From assembly GCF_003480255.1 (NCBI RefSeq), contig NZ_QUIN01000002.1, positions 111,347 to 175,346 on the forward strand: a DNA stretch of 64,000 nucleotides. The letters run 5' to 3'. The position numbers were made by a program, and so were the translations under genes. The notes beneath the pieces are model-generated. The model searched no databases and had not been told where the DNA came from. It saw nothing but the letters and a program-made list of their open reading frames with translations. Positions 17,369 to 27,746 of this stretch are shown here, piece by piece (position 1 is the first letter of the stretch; each line of letters begins with the position of its first letter). The stretch is from Erysipelatoclostridium sp. AM42-17. GTDB lineage: Bacteria; Bacillota_I; Bacilli_A; Erysipelotrichales; Coprobacillaceae.

Positions 17369-19136
17369 CTTTATCACCTACTACAAATAATCCAATTAAG
17401 CAAGAAAAGAGATAGAGTAGCTCAACTGTTAGATTCTTTTTATGAATAAAATTTCCATGCATAAAATTATTTCTATAATTCAAGCCATATCTTTCATATA
17501 AAACATAATAGACAAACATGTAGATATCTCTAGATAATTTATTATCTTTGCAATAATCAAATAAATTTTCTATATTAGCCGACATATTTTGAAAATTACA
17601 TTTTAATTGTATATTTTCTATTTGTTCGCAAATTAACTGCTCTATGCATATAATCAAATAGCAACATAAAACGTAGTCATTTTGAAAAACCAAATCTGTT
17701 TCCTCTAAAAAGTTTTTGCAAATATATTCTTCTAAATTATCATCTAAAAACTTCTTAAATGTTGTTGCTATAATACTTCCACTAAAAGTAAATGTTGTAC
17801 TTAAATGACGTAACATTAAATAATAATAATTACCATGATATACATTATCTAGTTCATCGGATAATGATTCTACTATTTGTATCCCTTTTTCGTGATAATA
17901 TTTTGAAAAGGATGAATCAAAATCATTATCCCAATTCATATATGTTCCTTGTTCAGAATCTAAACATACATATTGAACCAACATAGGAACTGGAGATTCA
18001 GAAAATGTCTTAATTGCAATTGTAAGCATTTGATCAAAATCGACCTTCAAATACAAAAAAATAGTTTGTAAATTGTTAGATAAATCTTCCTTTATCCTTT
18101 CTATCTCATCACTATTTGGATTAAATTCATATTGAAATTTTTCCAATCCGCAATTAACGCTATCACTTTTTAAATATCTTCTTTTACAATATAATAAAGT
18201 TTTTATACATTTTTCTATTGTCAATTTATATATATCGTAATATCTTTGACATCTTTTTATTTGATTTAAATAATTTAATATTTGATCTACATCAGAGATA
18301 AATAAAACAGTATTTTTAATCTCATTATTCATCATTTCAGTTATTTTATTGACTGACTTAATCAAGTTATTACACACCGTAATAAAAGAATTCTCATCCA
18401 AAATATCTTTATAATACATTTTTAAAGTTAGATTTATAATAGCATCATAATGATAACCATTAATATTAGTCTCTTTAAATCCATCTATAATATTAGTATT
18501 GTAAATAGATGCATTCTGTTTACAATTTGGATCAAATTCAATTATTTTAAGTAATAAATTATCATTATTTAAAATATATTCAAATAATTCATTGTACCTA
18601 GGATGAATATTATTTTTATTATATAATTTATATAATCTATCACAAAAAAAATTGTGATCATATTCAAAATTTTTACAAGCAATAAAATCCTTATAATAAT
18701 CATAACTATGCTCTAAATACATGCCATCTCCATAAAATTCTTTTCTATCAAAGAACTTATAAAATTCTTTTTTTATACAATCGTAATTTTGAGATTGTTT
18801 ATATGTATTTGATTCTAACGAATAATGATATGATGTTAAAAAATCCGCAAGATAATTGCACACATGGAAAAGTTGATTTTCTTTTGCGTAATCATATATA
18901 TCTTTTATTTCTTTAAATTTAAAATCAAATGTGAGTATATAATCATTATAGATATACAACATAATACCATCTTTTAAATAAGTATAATCAAGCAAGTTAT
19001 AAAATTTTTTTATCGCAACCAAATAATCCGTCATATCTATTGTACTATATATAGATACAATTTCTCTTAATTCTGTACTTATATCATTAATATTCATATA
19101 ATCTCTTATAAACTCTTTTGTTGCTATTTTCATCAT
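17352..19136 (-). CDS. Large HEPN protein with DUF4209-like C-terminal RNxxxHG motif
   Basis: 594 residues, alpha-helical, no membrane segment except a hydrophobic helix near the end. The C-terminus contains GLNYRNNFMHGNF (R555 to H560), the RNxxxHG signature of DUF4209-type HEPN domains. The first 500 residues are unrecognised and rich in Tyr, Asn and Lys, perhaps a sensor region. AAGGAAGG precedes the ATG ATG start. The second gene of the island; its 3' end overlaps the next gene. A toxin-like RNase activated by infection is the natural guess, not shown. Confidence 0.65.
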   Translation of the reverse strand: MMKIATKEFIRDYMNINDISTELREIVSIYSTIDMTDYLVAIKKFYNLLDYTYLKDGIMLYIYNDYILTFDFKFKEIKDIYDYAKENQLFHVCNYLADFLTSYHYSLESNTYKQSQNYDCIKKEFYKFFDRKEFYGDGMYLEHSYDYYKDFIACKNFEYDHNFFCDRLYKLYNKNNIHPRYNELFEYILNNDNLLLKIIEFDPNCKQNASIYNTNIIDGFKETNINGYHYDAIINLTLKMYYKDILDENSFITVCNNLIKSVNKITEMMNNEIKNTVLFISDVDQILNYLNQIKRCQRYYDIYKLTIEKCIKTLLYCKRRYLKSDSVNCGLEKFQYEFNPNSDEIERIKEDLSNNLQTIFLYLKVDFDQMLTIAIKTFSESPVPMLVQYVCLDSEQGTYMNWDNDFDSSFSKYYHEKGIQIVESLSDELDNVYHGNYYYLMLRHLSTTFTFSGSIIATTFKKFLDDNLEEYICKNFLEETDLVFQNDYVLCCYLIICIEQLICEQIENIQLKCNFQNMSANIENLFDYCKDNKLSRDIYMFVYYVLYERYGLNYRNNFMHGNFIHKKNLTVELLYLFSCLIGLFVVGDKDEKKN

Positions 19137-19208
19137 CTTTTCCTTCCTTAAAAAATTTTAATATTAAACTTTGTAATCAAATTCTTTATATTAAAAGACA
19201 TATTAGAA

Positions 19209-20066
19209 CTATTTATTTTCATTACTCAATTCAGTTTTAAAATCATCTAATATTGTTTCAAATTCATCTGTTAAAATTTTCATACAAAATCTTTTTTGAA
19301 AAAGTAAAACTTTATGAATAGAGAGTTTACATTCTTTAAATACAAGCCATTGTCTCCTTCTTTGAATATTTTTTTCCTTTTCACCAACAAATGACATTTT
19401 AACAAATAGGTTTTCATATTTTGACCATAGTTCAAATAAATACATAACGGGTATAAATAATATTAAATATATTAGAGGTATCATAAAACTTATAAAGGTG
19501 TTTAGAATATTTAAATTTTTATACTCATGAATTCCAACTTTTATTGTGCCTATTATTATCAAAAATCCGATTAAAGACAAAACAAAATTTAAAAATGTCT
19601 GAGCACTCCTATATTCATTCTTATGTTCTAAAATAAGACTCATTGTCATAATAATTATGACAATTGGAATACTTATTAATTCAATACATATATTAAATGT
19701 AAATGTGCTCATAAGAAACTCAATAATAACAATTAATTTGAAGTTATCCTTTAAAATTTTCTTAATATATGTCTCATCTGTATCGCCTGCTACTGAATTC
19801 ATGCAGCATATTAAACCTGTAAAAAGAAACCATTCAACAATATCTTTTATGTATGAACTATCCCAACAAGGTAACTGATAAAACAAAAAAGTAATGAAAA
19901 AAACATACATAAGACTTGTAAACCAAAGTATTCTAATTTTACTTGTGAAAAACAACTTTATTAATACAAAAAATGATTCTCTAGTTGATTTATTATATAG
20001 AACATATATAAACAAAATAAATATCCATGTTATGAGTGCCCATTCTCTCGTAGATAAAACAATGAT
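19209..20066 (-). CDS. Multi-pass membrane protein, first gene of the accessory operon
   Basis: Unrecognised. About 285 residues with six or so membrane helices over residues 10-215, then a soluble basic tail (EKEKNIQRRRQW...LSNENK). The frame has no ATG near its front. A TTG at 20015 lacks a ribosome site, while GAGGGGG at 20080-20074 sits 7 and 10 bases before in-frame ATC (20066) and ATT (20063), and the intervening codons encode a sensible N-terminus (STREWALITWIF). A non-standard start is therefore likely. It could be a membrane effector or sensor of the HEPN/dGTPase operon. Confidence 0.5.
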   Translation of the reverse strand: MIVLSTREWALITWIFILFIYVLYNKSTRESFFVLIKLFFTSKIRILWFTSLMYVFFITFLFYQLPCWDSSYIKDIVEWFLFTGLICCMNSVAGDTDETYIKKILKDNFKLIVIIEFLMSTFTFNICIELISIPIVIIIMTMSLILEHKNEYRSAQTFLNFVLSLIGFLIIIGTIKVGIHEYKNLNILNTFISFMIPLIYLILFIPVMYLFELWSKYENLFVKMSFVGEKEKNIQRRRQWLVFKECKLSIHKVLLFQKRFCMKILTDEFETILDDFKTELSNENK

Positions 20067-20117
20067 ATGAATACCCCCTCATAAAAAATTAAAATAATCA
20101 TGTTGTTAATTTTTAAA

Positions 20118-20131
20118 ATTAAGCGCTTTCA
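20118..20131 (-). promoter_or_regulatory. cre-like site upstream of the accessory operon
   Basis: The minus strand reads TGAAAGCGCTTAAT, matching 13 of 14 positions of the CcpA cre consensus TGWAARCGYTWNCW. It lies about 50 bases before the first gene's ribosome site. A chance match is possible in one intergenic region. Confidence 0.35.
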
Positions 20132-20145
20132 TGTAGTAAAAAATT

Positions 20146-20185
20146 AAAAGCTAACACTATAATTATACATCTAGTGTTAGCTTTT
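20146..20185. terminator. Bidirectional intrinsic terminator between EPS operon and accessory island
   Basis: Perfect 14-bp arms AAAAGCTAACACTA / TAGTGTTAGCTTTT with a 12-base loop and A/T tracts on both sides. It would end the 18-kb EPS transcript before the island. Confidence 0.8.
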
Positions 20186-20610
20186 TTTCTACTTATTGTC
20201 ATGAATGACATTATTTTATTCACAAATACCATACAAATTACGAAATAATTTAAACAATAATCTACTATTAAAGCATAACATCTTAAATTTAAACCGTATT
20301 TTATCATTATGACATAGAAAACAATTAATCTTATCTTCAATCTCAAAACAATTGACCAACTATTCCGATTAGATTAACCAATAATATAGACTTTTTTCAT
20401 TATAAAATTTAGATGTAGATAGACATCATGTTTACAAAATATTTAACTTTAAATGAAAAGCAGCTTTTATATAAAAATATAGTTTTCCCTACTTTATATA
20501 CCATCAAAAATTGTCTTTTATCTTTTTTGAAAGTACTTTAATTCAATATCTGCATTTATTCTTTAAAAAATGTTAATTATATTCTTTAAACCTTGGAAAA
20601 ATATACAAAT
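20186..20610. other. AT-rich intergenic stretch, nothing recognised
   Basis: About 425 bases between the terminator and the acyltransferase stop. A 75-codon minus-strand frame overlaps the terminator and has no ribosome site; I do not accept it. No tRNA, riboswitch or repeat seen. Confidence 0.5.
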
Positions 20611-21612
20611 TTATTTTCCTAGTATCCATTTGAAATTCTTATTTATTAAAAAAGAAAAAATACGTAAAATGACTAAAGTCAAAAATAGAATTATAATTTT
20701 AACAATTACCAAAATGTAATTATGTGATACAAGTAAGCATATTTTGTTAAATGGAAGTAATAATAACTGATTTAAACATAAATAAACGATAGAGTTTTTA
20801 CCAATATATGTCATAATTCTTCTTAACGTATTCCATCTAAAAAATAATCTAAAAAACGCATACCATCCAATCGTCATTAAGGATGCACATATGTAATATA
20901 ATATAATATTTCCATATACTCCATTTCGAATATTGATTGAAGAATTATAAAAACAAATTACACTGCCTAATAAAACACATAAAAAGACTGTATATATATT
21001 AGTTTCTATTTTAAAAACTTCAACATTCTTTTTTAATATTGTTCCAATTTGAAATAACCCCACACCCATTAGGGAAATATCTATACCTAAAGGTAATCTA
21101 AAATACCTAGGAATAATACAACCTGCTAAGGACAGTAAAATTATTACTATATATTTTAAATGTTTGTTCTTTATTTTATCAATAGAGAAATAAAATATAT
21201 TTACAAAAAATAATGCTGTTAAAAACCATAATGCTCCACATATAGGCATTCCTTCTGTATTAAATAAAAAAATATGATATACAGCACTAACTACAGAAGT
21301 AAAATCTATATATTTAATGGTTAAAAATTGAATTATTATCCACACCATCAAATGAAATACCGAAAAAATAAAATATGGAATTAACAAAGAAAAAAATTTT
21401 TTTTCAAAAAACAATTTAAAACTTGTATGTTTTCTTTTCCAAAGAAAACCCGAAATAATAAAAAACATAGGCATATGAAATGAATGTATCCATACATCAA
21501 AAATATTACCAAATCCAATATGCCCCATTATCATTAATATAATACCAAAAGCCTTTAATAAATCTATTTCCTCAATTCTAGTCGTGCTATTTAATTTTTT
21601 AATCTCTTCCAT
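20611..21612 (-). CDS. Acyltransferase family 3 membrane protein
   Basis: 333 residues, about ten membrane segments, with the family opening [20 protein letters not shown] (catalytic His in the MGH segment), [20 protein letters not shown] and [12 protein letters not shown]. Members O-acetylate or O-succinylate extracellular polysaccharides. It starts inside the end of ugd (14-base overlap) and is the last gene of the EPS operon, so it probably decorates the exported polymer. Confidence 0.9.
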   Translation of the reverse strand: MEEIKKLNSTTRIEEIDLLKAFGIILMIMGHIGFGNIFDVWIHSFHMPMFFIISGFLWKRKHTSFKLFFEKKFFSLLIPYFIFSVFHLMVWIIIQFLTIKYIDFTSVVSAVYHIFLFNTEGMPICGALWFLTALFFVNIFYFSIDKIKNKHLKYIVIILLSLAGCIIPRYFRLPLGIDISLMGVGLFQIGTILKKNVEVFKIETNIYTVFLCVLLGSVICFYNSSINIRNGVYGNIILYYICASLMTIGWYAFFRLFFRWNTLRRIMTYIGKNSIVYLCLNQLLLLPFNKICLLVSHNYILVIVKIIILFLTLVILRIFSFLINKNFKWILGK

Positions 21613-22837
21613 ATAAATCTCTTGTATATACTTTCTCTTCTACATCATCTAAACAAGTATCATAGCGATTAGCTATGATTGCTTGACTTAATGATTTAAA
21701 TTTATTTAAATCATTAACAACTTCACTACCAAAGAATGTTGTTCCATCTTCTAATGTTGGTTCATAAACAATCACTTTAGCACCTTTAGCTTTAATTCTT
21801 TTCATGACACCTTGAATAGAAGATTGTCTAAAGTTATCACTATTAGATTTCATTGTTAATCTGTATATACCAATAATTACTTCATTTTCCTTTGATTCAT
21901 CATAAGTATTGTTATCATCATAACTATAATAATTAGCTTTTTCTAATACTTGATCAGCAATAAAGTCTTTTCTAGTTCTATTACTTTCAACAATAGCTTC
22001 GATTAAGTTTTGTGGTACATCTTCATAGTTAGCTAGTAATTGTTTCGTATCTTTTGGTAAACAATAACCACCATAACCAAACGATGGGTTATTGTAATGA
22101 GATCCAATTCTTGGATCTAAACATACACCATTAATAATTTGTTGTGTGTCTAAACCCTTTAATTCAGCATATGTATCAAGTTCATTAAAATAAGATACTC
22201 TTAAAGCTAAATATGTATTAGCAAATAATTTTACTGCTTCAGCTTCAGTAAATCCCATAAATAAAGTATCTATATCCTCTTTAATAGCCCCTTCTTGTAA
22301 TAGAGAAGCAAATGTATGAGCAGCTTCTACTAATCTATCATCATTCATATCTGTACCAACAATAATTCTTGATGGATAAAGGTTATCATATAGTGCTTTA
22401 GATTCTCTTAAAAATTCAGGAGAAAAAATAATATTTTTACTTCCTGTTTTTTCTCTAATACTTTGTGTGTATCCCACAGGAATTGTACTTTTAATCACCA
22501 TAATAGCATTGGGGTTAATTTCCATAACTTGTTTAATAACACTTTCTACTGCACTTGTATCAAAGAAATTTTTCTTTGAATCATAATTAGTTGGTGCAGC
22601 AATGACTATGAACTCTGCATCTTTATAAGCGGCATTAGCATCTAATGTTGCTGTCAGATTTAATTCTTTTTCTTTTAAATATTTTTCGATATATTCATCT
22701 TTAATAGGACTAATTCTATTATTAATCTTATTTACTTTATCTTCTATGATATCCACAGCCATCACTTCGTGATGCTGTGCTAATAATGTAGCAATGCTTA
22801 ATCCTACATATCCTGTTCCTGCGACTGCTAATTTCAT
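21599..22837 (-). CDS. ugd: UDP-glucose (nucleotide sugar) 6-dehydrogenase
   Basis: 412 residues. N-terminal Rossmann motif [11 protein letters not shown], then VIAAPTNYD and [21 protein letters not shown], and the catalytic cysteine in [15 protein letters not shown] (about residue 255). Oxidises UDP-glucose to UDP-glucuronate with two NAD. Codon use and base composition look more core-like than the glycosyltransferases around it. Supplies an acidic sugar to the EPS. Confidence 0.93.
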   Translation of the reverse strand: MKLAVAGTGYVGLSIATLLAQHHEVMAVDIIEDKVNKINNRISPIKDEYIEKYLKEKELNLTATLDANAAYKDAEFIVIAAPTNYDSKKNFFDTSAVESVIKQVMEINPNAIMVIKSTIPVGYTQSIREKTGSKNIIFSPEFLRESKALYDNLYPSRIIVGTDMNDDRLVEAAHTFASLLQEGAIKEDIDTLFMGFTEAEAVKLFANTYLALRVSYFNELDTYAELKGLDTQQIINGVCLDPRIGSHYNNPSFGYGGYCLPKDTKQLLANYEDVPQNLIEAIVESNRTRKDFIADQVLEKANYYSYDDNNTYDESKENEVIIGIYRLTMKSNSDNFRQSSIQGVMKRIKAKGAKVIVYEPTLEDGTTFFGSEVVNDLNKFKSLSQAIIANRYDTCLDDVEEKVYTRDLYGRD

Positions 22838-22844
22838 TTTCGAT

Positions 22845-23585
22845 TTAACTCCTTAATATTCTTTTTAATTTCTTTTTTATTTTTTCAAAAAAATTATATA
22901 AATAAAAAAAGTAATTTCTTGCTATTTTATCATTTTCATAAACATTAATTTTATTAACAATTTCACATTTATGTTTAAATAGATTGTTTATATTAAATGG
23001 ACAATTACTAATATATTTTGGATTAATTTCCGAACTCCCTCCAAAATGATAGATAAAGTTATTATAATATTCTATTGTTTGTATAGAGTATCCATCATTC
23101 TGTAATCTTGAGCAAAAATCCGAAATAGAATAAAACCAAGTAAATTTTTTTGAATTTAATTGATATCTCAAATATAAATCTTTATCAACTAATAAGCACC
23201 ACCCATCTGGTCTATTGTCATCATATGAACAAACTTGACATGCAGTGACTCCTAATTTATGTATATTCATCATTTTCTCTAACCAACTTCTATTTCTTAT
23301 CTCAACATCTGAATTTAACAGTAATATGTATTTACTGTCTTCAGATGCATATTTAACTGCTTCATTATTCCCACCTGCAAATAATAAATTTTTATTAGAA
23401 AAAACTAATTTATCAATTTTTCCTATTTTTTTATATTTATTCAATAACTTTTTTGTTTTTTCTTTCGAATCATTATCAAATACAATTAGCTCATAATTTC
23501 CATTTGTTTTCGCTAGTGTATTCAATGTATGCTTGATATAACGTGGAGCATTATAGGTCAACATTACAATACTTACTTTTTCCAT
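22845..23585 (-). CDS. Family 2 glycosyltransferase
   Basis: 246 residues, GT-A fold: [42 protein letters not shown], and the metal-binding LLNSDVEI (about residue 90). Short for a rhamnosyltransferase-type GT2 but without obvious truncation. It lies 7 bases before ugd. Adds one sugar to the EPS repeat unit on the inner membrane face; donor unknown. Confidence 0.88.
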   Translation of the reverse strand: MEKVSIVMLTYNAPRYIKHTLNTLAKTNGNYELIVFDNDSKEKTKKLLNKYKKIGKIDKLVFSNKNLLFAGGNNEAVKYASEDSKYILLLNSDVEIRNRSWLEKMMNIHKLGVTACQVCSYDDNRPDGWCLLVDKDLYLRYQLNSKKFTWFYSISDFCSRLQNDGYSIQTIEYYNNFIYHFGGSSEINPKYISNCPFNINNLFKHKCEIVNKINVYENDKIARNYFFYLYNFFEKIKKKLKRILRS

Positions 23586-23602
23586 AAAAATACCTCATTA
23601 AA

Positions 23603-25033
23603 TTATAATACAAATTCGTGAATTAATTTAAATACATCCTTTCTTGCAAATATAAAAATAAAAATCGTATATACAAAAGCACATATAAATATTCCAAATA
23701 TATTATTAAAAAAACTCACGTGTAATAATACAAAAGTTTCTTTAATGAATACCATAACAACACACCCAATTATTGGAACAATAATGTTCATAACTATATG
23801 CATAGGTCTTATATGATAATATCTGTTCAACAAAATAATCGATGGGCCAATAACAATTAATCTACTAACACATCTCAAAATAACAAAACTATGAAAATCA
23901 ATATTGCTAAATATTAAAAATATAAATACCATTATACAGAAATCTAAAAGTTGTAAAAGCAAACAAATAACAGGCTTACCAATTGATCTAAATGCTTCTG
24001 TAAATATACTAAAAAATAGAGTCCTAATTATTGTTGAGAAAGCCCAGTATCCCACAATAAAAGATGCTTCTATCCATTTTGACCCAAATAGAAGCAGGGT
24101 ACAATATTTATCAAATATTAAAACTCCTGTACCAATTGGCAATACCATATATGAAATAAATCTATGAAAATCCATAAGAAAAGCATTATATTTACAGTTA
24201 TCATTTTGATATCTCGATAATACAGAGTATAAAACTGGTAAAAATGCCGAAGTAATAATAGCAATTAATGAATTTACCATCGAAATTGAATTCTTATAAA
24301 GCCCTAAATAATAGGGCGTAAATAAAATTCCAATAAAAAATGTGTCTGCCCAATTAACAAGCCAAGAAGATAATGATTCTAAAAGAGCAAAAAAACTAAA
24401 TTGAATCATATCCTTAAACTCATTTAAATTAAAATAAAACTTCAACTTATAAGATGATAATACTGATAATATTACAGCTCGTAAGACTGTACCAAAAAGA
24501 TTTCCTATTATAACTGACCAGTACCCCAAACCCAACAACGCCAAAGGAACAGTAATAATAAGAGGTACTAAAGAGCTTATTGTTTGACTATAAAATATCG
24601 GTTTAAAATTGAGATTTCTTTTAAAGAGTGTCATTTGCACTGAAGAAATGCTAGTAATAGGAAGTTGTAAACTTGCTACAAATAGCGCGTTATATATTGT
24701 GACATCACCAAATATTTTTGCCAAATGAACTCGATTTATAAAAATTAAAAGAAGCAAAAAACTTGATATACAAAAATTTATAAAAAAAGCAATATTAGCA
24801 CAATTTTTTATAGCATTTTTATCTGAAAACTCTTTTTGAATAAGGTACTGTTGAAATCCTGACTCAGTTAGAAGATCAGCAAAAGATGTTATCATTGTTA
24901 TAGTTGCAATAATTCCAAATACTTCAGGTGCCAAAATTCTCGCGAGAATCATATTTGTAATAGGAGCTACTATTTTAGAAAATAGTTGTGTCAAAAAAGA
25001 CCATCTAGTTGCATTTGATATTCTATTGTTCAT
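23603..25033 (-). CDS. Polysaccharide flippase, Wzx/PST family
   Basis: 476 residues with 12-14 membrane segments and the PST opening ATRWSFLTQLFSKIVAPITN, LARILAPEVFGIIA, plus ESGFQQYLIQ. Members flip undecaprenyl-linked repeat units across the membrane. With the Wzy-like protein next to it this defines a Wzx/Wzy-dependent EPS pathway. Confidence 0.9.
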   Translation of the reverse strand: MNNRISNATRWSFLTQLFSKIVAPITNMILARILAPEVFGIIATITMITSFADLLTESGFQQYLIQKEFSDKNAIKNCANIAFFINFCISSFLLLLIFINRVHLAKIFGDVTIYNALFVASLQLPITSISSVQMTLFKRNLNFKPIFYSQTISSLVPLIITVPLALLGLGYWSVIIGNLFGTVLRAVILSVLSSYKLKFYFNLNEFKDMIQFSFFALLESLSSWLVNWADTFFIGILFTPYYLGLYKNSISMVNSLIAIITSAFLPVLYSVLSRYQNDNCKYNAFLMDFHRFISYMVLPIGTGVLIFDKYCTLLLFGSKWIEASFIVGYWAFSTIIRTLFFSIFTEAFRSIGKPVICLLLQLLDFCIMVFIFLIFSNIDFHSFVILRCVSRLIVIGPSIILLNRYYHIRPMHIVMNIIVPIIGCVVMVFIKETFVLLHVSFFNNIFGIFICAFVYTIFIFIFARKDVFKLIHEFVL

Positions 25034-25335
25034 AATTGATATTTCCTTTCTTAAATATTATAGAATATAAAAATTGATAATTACAATTTTAACATTACAT
25101 AAACGAATAAAGTTAGACTTTTTAAAAAAGTGGTTATTTTTGATTTACAAACTATAATATTTACATTTCACAAAATAATTTTATTTTAAAATTATTAACT
25201 TAATTGACCATATTAAATAAGTAAAGAATATTATTTAATTTTCAAAATTTTAAATCTTAAGGTGCTTAGAAAAGAAAAATTTAAATATATAAATTCTTTA
25301 GTATTTTATAAATAAGACATGGTAAATTAAAGTTT
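25034..25335. other. AT-rich gap inside the EPS operon, nothing recognised
   Basis: 302 bases between the wzx start and the wzy stop with no convincing frame, hairpin or promoter. The gap is unusual in an operon whose other genes nearly touch, so a lost gene is possible. Confidence 0.5.
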
Positions 25336-26610
25336 CTAATAAATTTTTATTTTTTTACTATTTATCAATTTAAATATTATATGTCCAATAAACAAGAAAA
25401 ATAAATTGGCAATAGCATTGTAATATTCAAAGTAAATTATGAATTTTGCTGCAAATATCATTAAAATAATAAATATTACATCTTGATAATTAATTTCATT
25501 TTTACTTCTACTTATATTATCAATTATTTTTATAAACATCCCATAAAAAAAAGGAACTATAACCGGTCCAACAAAAGACAATTCATATAATGAAGTAGAA
25601 ATTATATCGGTAGGAGATTGCCCATATCCTCCTGCAATACTACTATTAAAATTCCATACAGATACAAAAGGATTTTTTATGATGCTAGATGGTAAAACAG
25701 CAAACGGAATTGAAAATACATCATCAATTATACGAAGTTTATTTGAAGCAAATACATAATTCATACTATTTTTACTTGCCTCAATTATAAATGAAAATTC
25801 GCTACTAACTTTTTCAATAAATGACGTACTCTCTACTTCAAAAGCAACTCCCTTAACAATTTTATAGAGATAATCCGCATTTATTACTATTACCAAAATG
25901 AAAAAAGAGTATATAGCAACTCTACGCACTATTATTTTTAATGGCACTCCTTCTTTTTTCTTATCAAAGATACTAATAAGCATTAGTGTCATCAAATAAA
26001 ATCCAATCATAATTCTACTGTCATTTATTAGCATAGTGTAAATTGAAATCATAATTGAAAAAAAGAATAACATTAATTTTATATATTTATACTTTTTTTC
26101 TTTTTTTAACAATTCTATAAAATACAAATATGAACAAAATAATGATAATGAAAAAAATCTTAACAAAAAGCTGTATGGGTTATTTATTTTGCTTATACCC
26201 ATTCTTATAATATTTGCATAGTCTAAAGCTTTTATTACTCCTCCATATGGTTTTGTCCAAATTAATATCATAATAACTACGATTATCAAACAAACATTAG
26301 CCGTCAAAAAAATAGAATGTCCTTTTTTTATTTTAATTTTTTTTGAAGATTTAAATAAATAACCAATATTTAAAAATAAATATCCAATGATTGAAAATAG
26401 AAAAAATAAAAATGAATTACTATCTATTTTGTATATGTCTGATTTATTTATATAAACTATCAAAGGTATAAATCCATAACAAAATGCATAAATTATCCTA
26501 ATCAAATTTATACATTTTATCTCATTTGAATTAATTATGTTGACTATCTCAAATGAAACAATCAATAAAAAAAATATTAGAAATAAAATAATCATATTAA
26601 TGTCATCCAT
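25336..26610 (-). CDS. O-antigen/EPS polymerase, Wzy-like
   Basis: 424 residues, about eleven membrane segments with a long extracytoplasmic loop (about 260-335) containing SSIIKNPFVSVWNF and GGYGQSPTDIIS, as in Wzy-type polymerases. Sequence families of Wzy are very divergent, so the call rests on topology, size and operon position. It overlaps the upstream glycosyltransferase by 19 bases. Confidence 0.75.
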   Translation of the reverse strand: MDDINMIILFLIFFLLIVSFEIVNIINSNEIKCINLIRIIYAFCYGFIPLIVYINKSDIYKIDSNSFLFFLFSIIGYLFLNIGYLFKSSKKIKIKKGHSIFLTANVCLIIVVIMILIWTKPYGGVIKALDYANIIRMGISKINNPYSFLLRFFSLSLFCSYLYFIELLKKEKKYKYIKLMLFFFSIMISIYTMLINDSRIMIGFYLMTLMLISIFDKKKEGVPLKIIVRRVAIYSFFILVIVINADYLYKIVKGVAFEVESTSFIEKVSSEFSFIIEASKNSMNYVFASNKLRIIDDVFSIPFAVLPSSIIKNPFVSVWNFNSSIAGGYGQSPTDIISTSLYELSFVGPVIVPFFYGMFIKIIDNISRSKNEINYQDVIFIILMIFAAKFIIYFEYYNAIANLFFLFIGHIIFKLINSKKIKIY

Positions 26611-27746
26611 TCATTATAAACTTTTTCTTTTGAAAAATCATTTGCTCTCATTCTTGATTTTTTTATGTACTTCACCTTTAAATTTTGATCCAAATAAATC
26701 ATCTCGATTGCTTCTTTCAAATAAAATAAATTATTATCAACATTACTTTTATCCTTAGAAAACTGATTAACTAGTATTCCGTATTCCCCTATTTCCATAC
26801 TTTCACAAACTGATGTAATATTGGAATTTGGTGCAATTATTTCACGTGGTCCACTTTTACAATCACTAGAAATAACAGGTAACCCTAATGCCATTGCTTC
26901 TAAAATTACATTACCTAATCCTTCAAACAAAGAAGTCAGAACAAATAAATCACATTCTCTTAAAAATTTGTGAGCATTTGAAATAAATCCTAAAAAGAAA
27001 ACATGATCATCTAATTTTAATTTTGCTACTAATTCTTTTAATTCATTCTTTAATTCTCCATCACCAAGTATATATAATCGTACATTATGGTGTCGCTCAA
27101 TAATATCTTTCATAGCATAAATCAAATTCCATTGTCCTTTTTGATATGTGAGTCTACCCATTGTAACTATATTAAAATAATGATGAAAGTCTTCATCAAA
27201 AATATAATCTTCTTCCATTGCTAATAATTTTTCAATATCAACTGGGTTATATATTGTACATAGTTTTTCCTCTTTGATCTTAAAAAAATCTCTCATATCA
27301 TATTCCACATTTTTCGATATACATACTGTTTTATCCGCTTTGATAGATGCAAACTTAATTAATTTTTTCCTAATAAAAGATGGCTTTTCTAGAGATAAAT
27401 AATTTCTAATTGAAACAATTTTTTTACATTTGCCTCCGCTTAAAACATTTACTAAGTTTGGTGTATCTAAAAAAGAAATACAAACATCTAAATTGTATTT
27501 CTTTTTTATTTTCTTTACACTTATAATTCTTTTTATATTTTTCTTTATTGCATCAAATATATTTTTATTAATTCCTAATGATAAATCTATTAAATTTCCT
27601 TTGTAAGGATATGTAATATCTGAACCATCAAAAGTAATTAAATACACCTCTTCACCATATTCATCAAATAAACATGATAAATTAGCAGCTGTTCTTTCTG
27701 CACCTCCACCATTGAGTTTCGTTATTAACAATCCTATTTTAGCCAT
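26592..27746 (-). CDS. Family 4 glycosyltransferase
   Basis: About 384 residues, GT-B fold: N-terminal KIGLLITKLNGGGAERTAAN, C-terminal donor site VTMGRLTYQKGQWNLI, YILGDGELKNEL, LFVLTSLFEGLGNVILEAMA (the E-x7-E). The ATG at 27746 has AAGGA at 8 bases and is preferred to that at 27752. Donor and acceptor sugars unknown. Confidence 0.9.
   Translation of the reverse strand: MAKIGLLITKLNGGGAERTAANLSCLFDEYGEEVYLITFDGSDITYPYKGNLIDLSLGINKNIFDAIKKNIKRIISVKKIKKKYNLDVCISFLDTPNLVNVLSGGKCKKIVSIRNYLSLEKPSFIRKKLIKFASIKADKTVCISKNVEYDMRDFFKIKEEKLCTIYNPVDIEKLLAMEEDYIFDEDFHHYFNIVTMGRLTYQKGQWNLIYAMKDIIERHHNVRLYILGDGELKNELKELVAKLKLDDHVFFLGFISNAHKFLRECDLFVLTSLFEGLGNVILEAMALGLPVISSDCKSGPREIIAPNSNITSVCESMEIGEYGILVNQFSKDKSNVDNNLFYLKEAIEMIYLDQNLKVKYIKKSRMRANDFSKEKVYNEWMTLI

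Noticed and set aside
20119..20346. 75-residue minus-strand frame
   Set aside because: No ribosome site, runs through the strong terminator hairpin, low-complexity hydrophobic translation.
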